Assembly: GCF_001605895.1 (NCBI RefSeq)
Contig: NZ_LUAW01000027.1
Coordinates: 1 to 55,956 of the forward strand
Length of the DNA: 55,956 nucleotides
Direction: 5' to 3'
DNA from: Acinetobacter pragensis
GTDB lineage: Bacteria; Pseudomonadota; Gammaproteobacteria; Pseudomonadales; Moraxellaceae
The notes under the pieces: generated by a model
Told to the model about the DNA's origin: nothing
The model's input: only the letters and a program-made list of their open reading frames with translations
The model's database searches: none
Made by a program: the position numbers and the translations under genes
Part shown: positions 27,617 to 37,337 of the stretch, piece after piece
How the letters are laid out: the number at the start of each line of letters is the position of its first letter
Numbering within the stretch: position 1 is the first letter of the stretch

Positions 27617-28738
27617 ATGGACTTTAACGGCTTGCTCGACTACATGGTCGAGAAAAAAGCGTCTGACTTATTCATCACTGCTGATGTAGAGCCTTCAATT
27701 AAAATTAACGGCACCATTATGCCGATTGGCTCAACCAAGCTGCCCGGCTCAACTGTGGGCCAGCTTCTGAACTCCATCATGTCTGAAAAGCAGCGGAAAG
27801 AGTTTGCCGAAACTCGCGAATGCAACTTCGCCATCACCAGCAAAGATAAATCTTCACGTTTCCGTGTCAGCGCATTCCAGCAGCGTGATCAGCCTGGCAT
27901 GGTGCTGCGCCGCATTGAAACGGTCATTCCAACCATGGATGATTTGAAGCTGCCGCCCATTTTAAAAGAACTGGCAATGACCAAACGCGGCATCATTATT
28001 TTTGTTGGCGCAACCGGTACAGGTAAATCGACCTCATTGGCTTCTATTATTGGCTTCCGCAATGAAAATTCACATGGCCATATTATTACCATTGAAGACC
28101 CGATTGAATTTATTCATGAGCACAAAGGCTGCATTATTACCCAGCGTGAAGTAGGTATTGATACTGACTCTTTTGAAATTGCGCTGAAAAACACTCTGCG
28201 TCAGGCGCCAGATGTAATTTTGATCGGTGAGATCCGTTCGCGTGAAACTATGGATTACGCGATTGCCTTTGCCGAAACAGGCCACTTGGTTTTTGCCACC
28301 CTGCATGCCAACAATGCCAACCAGGCCATTGACCGGATTATTCACTTTTTTGAAGCCGACCGTCATGGCCAGCTGTTCATGGATTTATCCTTGAACCTGA
28401 AAGCCATGGTGGCGCAGCAGCTGATTCCAACGCCAGACGGCAGCTCTCGCCGCGCAGCCATTGAAATCCTCATCAACTCCCCTCTAATTTCAGATTTAAT
28501 CCGCAAAGGTGAAGTCCACGAAATTAAAGACTTGATGAAACGCTCGCGCGAGCTAGGCATGCAAACTTTTGACCAAGCACTGTTTGACTTATATAAAGCG
28601 AAGCAAATTACCTATAAAGATGCGCTGAAACATGCCGATTCACCAAACGACCTGCGTCTGCAAATTAAATTGTCTGAAGAAGGCGGTGACCGCTTGCTGC
28701 ATGCCAGCACCAACATCACTTTTGACGGTCAGTCATAA
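27617..28738 (+). CDS. pilU: PilT-dependent retraction ATPase PilU
   Basis: A 373-residue PilT paralogue. Walker A is GATGTGKSTS near residue 131, with ITIEDPIEFIHEHKG, DVILIGEIRSRETM and TGHLVFATLHANNA following. The AIRNLIRE motif of PilT is changed to ISDLIRKGEV, and a C-terminal extension of about 30 residues is present, both typical of PilU. It boosts the force of PilT-driven retraction. GGGGAC lies before the ATG. Confidence 0.96.
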   Translation: MDFNGLLDYMVEKKASDLFITADVEPSIKINGTIMPIGSTKLPGSTVGQLLNSIMSEKQRKEFAETRECNFAITSKDKSSRFRVSAFQQRDQPGMVLRRIETVIPTMDDLKLPPILKELAMTKRGIIIFVGATGTGKSTSLASIIGFRNENSHGHIITIEDPIEFIHEHKGCIITQREVGIDTDSFEIALKNTLRQAPDVILIGEIRSRETMDYAIAFAETGHLVFATLHANNANQAIDRIIHFFEADRHGQLFMDLSLNLKAMVAQQLIPTPDGSSRRAAIEILINSPLISDLIRKGEVHEIKDLMKRSRELGMQTFDQALFDLYKAKQITYKDALKHADSPNDLRLQIKLSEEGGDRLLHASTNITFDGQS

Positions 28739-28768
28739 CATTCTGCAAATTTAATGGCTCAAAAAAAA

Positions 28769-28797
28769 ACAGGCTTGATATCAAGCCTGTTTTTTTA
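28769..28797. terminator. Bidirectional terminator between pilU and fur
   Basis: ACAGGCTTGAT and ATCAAGCCTGT form a perfect palindrome with A9 before and T8 after. It serves the two convergent genes. Confidence 0.88.
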
Positions 28798-28823
28798 TTT
28801 CTGCGTCAATAAACTGATTCAGA

Positions 28824-29261
28824 TTATTTTTTGCGGTAAGCATCCTGACATTCCTGCGAATCGCAGTAGCCATATAAATTCAATGAATGGCCAGTCAGCT
28901 CAAAACCAAATTTTTTGGCCACTTCATGCTGCTCATGCTCAATCACATCATTGGTAAATTCAACGACTTTATTGCAGTTTTGACACACGATATGATCGTG
29001 ATGATCTTCCTGCATAATCTCAAAAACAGAATGGTTGTTTTCAAAATGATGGCGCTGAATAATGCCGGCAGCTTCAAACTGTGTTAACACACGGTAAACA
29101 GTTGCTAAACCAACATCTTCACCCTGTTCAAGTAAAGTCTTATAAATGTCTTCCGCACTTAAATGATGTTGTCTTGAATTTTCTAATAATTCCAATATTT
29201 TAATTCGTGGAAGCGTAACTTTAAGTCCAGCTTTGCGTAAATCTTGGTTTGATATAGGCAT
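28824..29261 (-). CDS. fur: Ferric uptake regulator
   Basis: A 145-residue iron-responsive repressor. The winged helix runs from NQDLRKAGLKVTLPRIKILELL to LATVYRVLTQFEAAGI. The dimer and metal part has HHFENNHSVFEIMQEDHHDHIVCQNC (written in two overlapping parts: HHFENNHSVFEI and EDHHDHIVCQNC), HEVAKKFGFELTGHSLNLYG, and a C-terminal CDSQEC pair of cysteines for structural zinc. With Fe(II) it blocks iron uptake genes. It is divergent from bamE, an arrangement common in gammaproteobacteria. An interrupted dyad lies in the shared promoter. Confidence 0.97.
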   Translation of the reverse strand: MPISNQDLRKAGLKVTLPRIKILELLENSRQHHLSAEDIYKTLLEQGEDVGLATVYRVLTQFEAAGIIQRHHFENNHSVFEIMQEDHHDHIVCQNCNKVVEFTNDVIEHEQHEVAKKFGFELTGHSLNLYGYCDSQECQDAYRKK

Positions 29262-29311
29262 GAAAAAAGGTCTCTCAACAAAATTAAAGTTGGAATATGC
29301 AACAAACTTTA

Positions 29312-29346
29312 GATGCAGTATGATCTATCCTTGGATCAAATGCATC
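29312..29346. promoter_or_regulatory. Interrupted dyad in the fur-bamE promoter gap
   Basis: GATGCA-N3-TGATC-N8-GATCA-N2-TGCATC gives two nested pairs of complementary arms, 35 bases in all, about 50 bases upstream of fur and 28 bases upstream of bamE. It does not match the 19-base Fur consensus well, so the binding protein is unknown. Confidence 0.35.
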
Positions 29347-29373
29347 ATAATTAATTTGGGATAGTGTAGCAAA

Positions 29374-29772
29374 ATGCAAAAACTCATGCTGACGTTATTC
29401 GTCACTTCATTGCTCGTAGGCTGTTCAACCTTGGGCGTTTATAAAGTTGATATTCCTCAAGGAACGCCTCTTACACAAGCAAAAGCAGCTCAAATCCAGC
29501 CTGGCATGAACTTTCAGCAGGTGCGTTTTTTGCTTGGCAGCCCAACAATTACAGATCCAATGAATCCGCTGCGCTGGGACTACATCTACAACTATACCCC
29601 AGGAACTTATGCGAAAAAAGCCAAGATTCCTGCAGCACAAGGTCAGCATTTAAAAGTATTCTTTAACCAGCAAGGCATTGTAGAAAAAGTTGAAGGATTG
29701 GAAACAATTCCAGCAACTCAGCCCGGCCTGCCAGGTTCTAAAGAAGCGATTTTAACTGCGCCCCCACTATAG
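29374..29772 (+). CDS. bamE: Outer membrane assembly lipoprotein BamE
   Basis: A 132-residue SmpA/OmlA-family lipoprotein. The signal peptide is LMLTLFVTSLLVGC with lipidated cysteine 17. The conserved stretches are YKVDIPQGTPLTQAKAAQIQPGM, QVRFLLGSP and PLRWDYIYNY. It is part of the BAM complex that inserts beta-barrel proteins. The gene is followed by a terminator shared with rnfH. Confidence 0.95.
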   Translation: MQKLMLTLFVTSLLVGCSTLGVYKVDIPQGTPLTQAKAAQIQPGMNFQQVRFLLGSPTITDPMNPLRWDYIYNYTPGTYAKKAKIPAAQGQHLKVFFNQQGIVEKVEGLETIPATQPGLPGSKEAILTAPPL

Positions 29773-29790
29773 TCAGTTTAAGATAAAAAG

Positions 29791-29816
29791 AAACCCCTCA
29801 TTGAGGGGTTTTTCTT
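29791..29816. terminator. Terminator between bamE and rnfH
   Basis: AAACCCCT-CATTG-AGGGGTTTTT. On the minus strand it overlaps the very end of rnfH. Confidence 0.8.
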
Positions 29817-30141
29817 ATTGCTTCAATTGTTTAAAGCGATTTCCTTTACTAAAGCGCCCGACTGGATGGCTGATGGCGCGTTTACGCCGGATATCTTTCG
29901 GGTTGATCGTTAGGGCGCGGTAGATTTCTACCCGGTCTCCCGCGGCCAACAATTGCCGCGGGTCCTGTATGCGTTGACCGAAGATGCCCAATTGAAGCGG
30001 TTCAGGAAGAACCGTCTGCTGGGCTATCCCGCTTTGCTCAATGGCGTCTAAAGCCGTCATGCCCTCTTTGAATTCTACAGCAATATGAAATTGCTGTTCT
30101 GCATCCGCAAATGTCACCCAAACCTGAGCCTGCATAACCAT
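29815..30141 (-). CDS. rnfH: RnfH/RatB family (UPF0125) ubiquitin-like protein
   Basis: A 108-residue beta-grasp protein of the family usually encoded next to bamE. VWVTFADAEQQFHIAVEF, EGMTALDAIEQSGI, LGIFGQRIQDPRQLLAAGDRVEIYRALTIN (in two parts: LGIFGQRIQDP and GDRVEIYRALTIN) and DIRRKRA are characteristic. The function is unknown. In other gammaproteobacteria ratA is the usual partner; here the upstream partner is instead a membrane protein gene, overlapping by one base (TAATG), so translation is probably coupled. Confidence 0.9.
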   Translation of the reverse strand: MVMQAQVWVTFADAEQQFHIAVEFKEGMTALDAIEQSGIAQQTVLPEPLQLGIFGQRIQDPRQLLAAGDRVEIYRALTINPKDIRRKRAISHPVGRFSKGNRFKQLKQ

Positions 30142-31223
30142 TAGAATAATTTACCAATGACTGCAATAATTGCCGCGACAATGGCAACCGGCAATACAAT
30201 GCGCACAGCAATACGCCAAATATTGTAAAACACTTCATTGCTGAAATTCATCGACTTGCGCAAATGGCTGATTTTCATGATCCAGCCGGCAAATATGGCG
30301 TAAATCAGGCAAATGACTAAGCCCCACAGCATTAATCCTATATTTAGAATCATATTCATGTTTGGCACGGCCCAAATAAATACCGCTGCCAGCAGAATGA
30401 TCCACTGTATAGGCAAAGCCAATTGGCGCTGCTGAAACTGTTCACGCGCCATATTCAGAATTAAACCTGCTGCCATCACTGTAGCGAAAGCGAGCACATA
30501 AGCAGGAATAGCTGAAGTAACTGCAAAAAAGCCAAATGCCACAACCGCCAGCAGCTGCGCAAACCAAATCGGCAAGGCTGATTGAGTCGCGGAGTTTTGG
30601 CCTTGCGCGGCTGGCAAGCTGCTCTGCCAATACAGGCCTAAGCCTAAACCGCTGGCAACCAAAGCCAGAACCGTAGCGCTGCCCCACTCACTGAATTCAA
30701 CAGGAGTTGCTTGCCACTCAGGCAATGACGTGCCGAATACATTGGCGGCTATTAAAGATGCCAGCACGCCGGCTGCGGTCAGCAAAACGGTAAATTGACG
30801 CGGAATAAAAGATACAGCAACAGCAGCAATGGCCACGACCGCAAACAAAATATTAGGCGCGGCACTGGAGATTGCTGAAAGCTTCAAAATGTATGCTGAA
30901 TTGGACAGCATGCCGCCTGTAAGGAACGGAATAAATACCGCACCCAGCCAGCCAGCTAAACGCCACTTTTGAGATGCATCTGCATCACGGGTCAAATTAG
31001 ATAAAGCCTGCAATGCCGTTGTCTTTGAACGTTTCGCCAAAGCAATCTCTAAATAGCACAGCGGCAGTGCTAGAATCAGCATTGCCGCGATCCAGAGCAG
31101 CCAAAAATCTAGCTGACGTTCAAATTGAATGCCTGTCATGGGCGCCAAAGTGGCGATCACAATAAATGACAAACAAAATGCCAGCAATGGCGGCAACCAT
31201 TTTGACATAGCATTATCCTGCAT
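30141..31223 (-). CDS. NSS-like membrane transport protein
   Basis: About 360 residues with some 10 or 11 membrane segments. PLCYLEIALAKRSKTTALQAL, followed by KWRLAGWLGAVFIPFLTGG, resembles the start of neurotransmitter:sodium symporters, and the end FYNIWRIAVRIVLPVAIVAA also resembles them. However, the protein is shorter than a normal NSS transporter (about 440 or more) and several glycine-rich unwound motifs of helix 1 are missing. Substrate unknown, and transport is unproven. The frame opens at TTG 31322; AAAGGAA before the ATG at 31223 (MQDNAMSKW) decides the start. Confidence 0.6.
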   Translation of the reverse strand: MQDNAMSKWLPPLLAFCLSFIVIATLAPMTGIQFERQLDFWLLWIAAMLILALPLCYLEIALAKRSKTTALQALSNLTRDADASQKWRLAGWLGAVFIPFLTGGMLSNSAYILKLSAISSAAPNILFAVVAIAAVAVSFIPRQFTVLLTAAGVLASLIAANVFGTSLPEWQATPVEFSEWGSATVLALVASGLGLGLYWQSSLPAAQGQNSATQSALPIWFAQLLAVVAFGFFAVTSAIPAYVLAFATVMAAGLILNMAREQFQQRQLALPIQWIILLAAVFIWAVPNMNMILNIGLMLWGLVICLIYAIFAGWIMKISHLRKSMNFSNEVFYNIWRIAVRIVLPVAIVAAIIAVIGKLF

Positions 31224-31365
31224 GATGCGTTCCTTTATTAAATCTAGCGCTATTTTGCCCTGCTCAAGGCTGAAAATCAAAAACAAAAAGCAAACCACCA
31301 TAACAGTGATTTGCTGCGCCAAGTTGTATCCAAATTTTAATTCTAATTATTCAGTGATTTTTATT

Positions 31366-31821
31366 TTATGAGAAAAAACGCGAAAACCAGTTTTTACCCT
31401 TTTTCTTCTCTTTTTCTTTGATGATTCCCATCATGTTCTCTTTTACCGCGCCGACATAATCCGCATCATCATGCTGAATATGGTTAATCAGCCATTTTGA
31501 TAGCACTTCATGCAGTTCAGATTCAATTGCATGGCCCAGCTCAAAACGGTCACGGTAGGATTCAATTTTTTTAATAAATAAATCATGAACACGCTTATGC
31601 GGTACACGGTACTTATAGCCCGCTTCTTCTTGAAGAGATTCTTCAAAAGTAAAATGCGACTGCGTGTAATCAATAATATTTTCAAGAATCTGCTTTACAC
31701 GTTCACGATCAATATTGGCATCAATGCCATCAATTTCATTGATATAATCCAAAATCCGTTTGTGCTGATCGTCAATCACATCGATGCCAGTATTATATTC
31801 TGGAACCCATTTCATTTTCAT
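31366..31821 (-). CDS. Bacteriohemerythrin
   Basis: A 151-residue four-helix protein binding a di-iron centre and oxygen. The ligands are visible in DDQHKRILDYI, HFTFEESL (H and E), HKRVHDLF (two H) and HIQHDDADY (H and D). The family starts with W-x-P-E-YNTGIDVIDDQH, which fits. A positively charged tail (KEKEKKKGKNWFSRFFS) follows the domain and may contact membrane or partners. AGGTGA five bases before ATG 31821 decides the start over the upstream GTG. Confidence 0.9.
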   Translation of the reverse strand: MKMKWVPEYNTGIDVIDDQHKRILDYINEIDGIDANIDRERVKQILENIIDYTQSHFTFEESLQEEAGYKYRVPHKRVHDLFIKKIESYRDRFELGHAIESELHEVLSKWLINHIQHDDADYVGAVKENMMGIIKEKEKKKGKNWFSRFFS

Positions 31822-32191
31822 TACGATCACCTTGCGTCAGATTTTAAAAGATAAATCACATTAAAATTAATAATATAGGTAAATTGATAAAATAAAAATG
31901 AAGTGATTTACTCGGGTTTCCGTATTTTTTTTATATTTCTTGTAGGTTATTGTTTTACAATCTGTTTACAAAAATACCCAACCATAAAGCTAAGATATTT
32001 TTTAATCAATTCAACAATTTATTAATTATTCATTGTGCATATTCATCATAAAAAACCATTTAAACAGCATCATGGCTCAGCCATGGCATGAATATACCCA
32101 GCACGCAAGATTAACCCCGCAATGCGGGATAATCGACGTAAAAACACTTCCAGCACTTTAATTTACTGAATTAAACGATACAGAAAATATA
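31822..32191. other. AT-rich gap upstream of the hemerythrin gene
   Basis: About 370 bases with no reading frame of note. A short hairpin CCCGC-AAT-GCGGG lies at 32117-32128 within a longer dyad (ATTA ... TAAT), without a U run. It may mark the end of the amidotransferase transcript. Confidence 0.45.
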
Positions 32192-33040
32192 TCAATGCTG
32201 ATCGGCTATACTGATCCGCTTTAAAGATGGATCCAGACGCTCCCGCTCTAAACGGGCAATATAAGTCTGGCCATGGCGGATAGGCCGTCCATGCTGAAAC
32301 AGAATCATTTCACCTGGGGCAAAGGCTGTCCACACTTCATTTTGTGTTAGAGGCTCTGTAGTAATCACTGCCACACAGTCTTCAGGTGTTGTTACTTCAC
32401 TGAAATCAACTTCCACATCTAAATCAATCAGCTGAGCCGGCTTGAATGGATACTCACGCACCAGCCAATGCAGTTTGGTAATCGCATAGGCAAAAAGCGC
32501 CTGACCATTCGATAAACAGAAATTAAAGGTGCCGTGTTCTGCAATGTGCGGAGAGATTTCCAGCAGCGCATCAAAAACCTGATCCAGCGAAGGTTCAGTA
32601 TAGCCGAAACGCGTTACCAGCTGTTCCAGCAGATAGCAGAATGCACGCTCACTGTCAGTATTGCCGACTGGGGTAAACCGGCCGGCCAGTTGAGGATGAA
32701 AGTCATGCAAGTCGCCATTATGGGCAAAAATCCACTGCCTTCCCCACAGCTCGCGGCTGAATGGATGAGAATTTTCAAGGTTGATTTTGCCCTGCGTCGC
32801 TTTACGGATATGCGCAATCACATTGCGTGATTTAATGGGATAATTGCGGATCAGCTCTGCAATCGGCGACTCTACAGCAGACTGATTATCGGCAAACAGG
32901 CGGCAGGCCTTATCTTCAAAAAAAGCAATGCCGAAACCATCACAGTGGTCAGAGGTAATTCCCGCGCGCTGTGAAAAACCGCGGAATGAAAAGGTAATAT
33001 CCGTCGGTGTCGCACAATTCATTCCTAACAGCTGGCACAT
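32192..33040 (-). CDS. yafJ: Class II glutamine amidotransferase (YafJ type)
   Basis: A 282-residue Ntn-type domain protein. The catalytic cysteine is residue 2 after removal of the first methionine (MCQLLGMNCATPTD). DGFGIAFFED, RNVIAHIRKATQGK, NSHPFSRELWGR, FAHNGDL and GNTDSERAFCYLL complete the glutamine-binding pocket. No synthase domain is fused, so the acceptor of the ammonia is unknown. Family members are widespread and poorly studied. The start cannot be moved because the cysteine must follow it. Confidence 0.88.
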   Translation of the reverse strand: MCQLLGMNCATPTDITFSFRGFSQRAGITSDHCDGFGIAFFEDKACRLFADNQSAVESPIAELIRNYPIKSRNVIAHIRKATQGKINLENSHPFSRELWGRQWIFAHNGDLHDFHPQLAGRFTPVGNTDSERAFCYLLEQLVTRFGYTEPSLDQVFDALLEISPHIAEHGTFNFCLSNGQALFAYAITKLHWLVREYPFKPAQLIDLDVEVDFSEVTTPEDCVAVITTEPLTQNEVWTAFAPGEMILFQHGRPIRHGQTYIARLERERLDPSLKRISIADQH

Positions 33041-33133
33041 AAGTTTTCATCATCTGTTTAATCCACCACACTGCTATTCTGCATGAGTCCTTATCCCATT
33101 TCAAACTGGAAAATCAGCGTTTCTTATGAATTT

Positions 33134-33460
33134 TCAAGATTTAGCCATAGTTTTCTTTTGCAAAATAAAATCTTTGACCAGCTGGGAGGCATCCAAATAC
33201 ACAAAATAATCTAAGCCATTAAATGCTTCATCATAATAAACCTGCGTTGACAGCCGAGTATTCATTTTTAAATAGACATCAAACAGCTTAGAAATAGGTT
33301 CATCCTAATAAAAGCTGTATTGCGGATACGGCGGCTCAAAAGCCAGCTGAGGCTCGATATGGCAGCGGAATGACTGCAGCAGCTTCTGATAGATTGATGA
33401 GTTATAATAGACCCGCGCTTCATTGCCCTCCATGCTGATGCTGACACAGCCAATAAAATG
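33134..33460 (-). pseudogene. Decayed gene with an in-frame stop
   Basis: One minus-strand frame from 33460 to the stop at 33134-33136 reads like protein for about 109 codons. It contains FIGCVSISMEGNEARVYYNS, QKLLQSFRCHIEPQLAFEPP, KLFDVYLKMNTRLSTQVYYD and FNGLDYFVYLDASQLVKDF. A single TAG at 33305-33307 breaks it. Upstream the coding pattern seems to continue in another frame (KFDGKYAQ), with a nearby stop, so there may also be a frameshift. I do not recognise the family. Intact orthologues in related strains would settle its extent. Confidence 0.6.
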
Positions 33461-33782
33461 CTTTGCGCATATTTCCCATCAAACTTTCGGCATTATTTCG
33501 GCAGCAAATATATCTTGATTTAAGCCTAATTCAAACTGAATGCCGAATTACTGAGAAAATTATTCGGCCCTAAAGCGTTGCGCTTATTTCAGGCTGTGTG
33601 AGTCGTTTATCCTTTCAAATTTATAAGAGTTATTTTTTGCAGATTTCTTTTGAAAGAGAAAAGTGAAATTTTGGCGGTAGTGATTTTTTAATTTATCCAA
33701 CATCACCAACAGCCCAAGTATTTTTTTCTACATTAGGCAATCCCGATGACATTTTTATAACGTGCAGCCAACCTGCTAACCA
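33461..33782. other. Gene-free stretch upstream of the decayed gene
   Basis: No open frame of note on either strand. It probably contains the lost 5' part of the decayed gene and neutral sequence. Confidence 0.4.
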
Positions 33783-33817
33783 TAAAAATGCCAGCCAATA
33801 GGTGTATTGGCTGGCAT
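33783..33817 (-). terminator. Terminator of the algC-argB unit
   Basis: ATGCCAGCCAATA-GGTG-TATTGGCTGGCAT, 13 perfect pairs, followed on the minus strand by TTTTT. It lies about 75 bases past the argB stop. Confidence 0.82.
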
Positions 33818-33891
33818 CAGTATTTGAATACGAGCTTTCGATTTAATTTGAATTTTACAGAACTTTCACTCTGCAAAAAATCAGCATTAAA

Positions 33892-36232
<2,341 letters not shown>

Positions 36233-36794
36233 AATGCATTCTTCTAATCATCAACGTTGCTAAGACCGATTTATAATTAAATTTTAAATTAAATCGCGGA
36301 ATAGATAAAATAATTTAAGCCTTGTTTTAATTAAATTATATTTACCATGCTAAGGTGTATTTTGAAATCATGTTCATTTAAGAACCAATTAAAATACGCC
36401 TACATATTACAGTATAATTTTTCAATTATAAAATCCATCGATGGCCCCATTTCACATTTCAAAATTATTTAACTTATAATTTTATTTAAATTCATAAAAT
36501 ACAAAACAATAACTTTACCAAAACTTAAATAAACCAGATAAACCACAGCGTTATTTTTAACAAAAGCGCCATTATTCAATTTACATTAAAAGAATACTCT
36601 ATGGCAGTAACCCGATTTTTTACACAAAAAATAACATTGCTAACCATTATTTATACAAATATCATTAAAAAACGTAAGCTTACAAACAGATAAGATCCCA
36701 GCAGGCGTCAAAGTTTTATTACTATTAACAACATAAAATCATCTGACCATTTTTAATTACTTTAGAAGCTGATTCATTTAAAATAAAAACAGGT
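36233..36794. other. Long AT-rich gap between algC and dut
   Basis: About 560 bases, very rich in A and T, with no credible frame. In related gammaproteobacteria dut and algC adjoin more closely. The gap must hold the algC promoter, but I cannot point to a clear one. No repeat or structured hairpin besides the dut terminator was seen. Confidence 0.5.
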
Positions 36795-36828
36795 TCAAAA
36801 AAAACGAACTGCAGGAGCAATTCGTTTT
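36795..36828 (-). terminator. dut terminator
   Basis: AAAACGAA ... TTCGTTTT with inner GC-AGGA-GC pairing, followed on the minus strand by a run of eight T. Confidence 0.78.
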
Positions 36829-36852
36829 AATTTCAAATGGAACAGAGCTGAA

Positions 36853-37305
36853 TCAATTTTTACCCGTATGTCCAAAACCGCCGGCACCGCGTTCTGTGGC
36901 TTCAAACTCATCCACCAAATCAAATTCGGCCTGAACCACAGGCACTAAAATATACTGCGCCAAACGCTCGCCTGGTTCTAAACTGAATGCCGCCTGCCCG
37001 CGGTTCCATACAGAAACCATCAGTTCGCCTTGATAATCGGAATCGATCAAGCCCACTAAGTTGCCCAAAACAATACCGTGCTTATGGCCTAAACCTGAAC
37101 GCGGTAAAACCAAGCCCGCAAAATTCGTGTCTTGAATATAAATTGCTAAACCGGTTTTAACCAAAACTGTTTGGCCTGGCTCAATCACGGTGGTTTGCTC
37201 AACACAAGCGCGCAAGTCTAAGCCTGCAGAACCTGCTGTTGCATACGTTGGCATAGGCCATTCTTTACCTAAACGTGCGTCGAGTACTTTTACCTGAACT
37301 TTCAT
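36853..37305 (-). CDS. dut: dUTP diphosphatase
   Basis: A 150-residue trimeric dUTPase keeping uracil out of DNA. The five motifs are visible: [45 protein letters not shown] and the P-loop-like [12 protein letters not shown]. It is 32 bases downstream of rep on the same strand and probably shares its transcript. Confidence 0.97.
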   Translation of the reverse strand: MKVQVKVLDARLGKEWPMPTYATAGSAGLDLRACVEQTTVIEPGQTVLVKTGLAIYIQDTNFAGLVLPRSGLGHKHGIVLGNLVGLIDSDYQGELMVSVWNRGQAAFSLEPGERLAQYILVPVVQAEFDLVDEFEATERGAGGFGHTGKN

Positions 37306-37337
37306 CGGTTCATTCCTGTTGATTTAATTGATTGAAA

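Noticed and set aside
29312..29346. Canonical Fur box
   Set aside because: The arms do not match the GATAATGAT-type consensus, so it is listed only as an unassigned dyad.
33268..33453. Minus-strand open frame of 61 codons
   Set aside because: The other frame of the same strand reads more like protein across a longer stretch and explains the region as a decayed gene.
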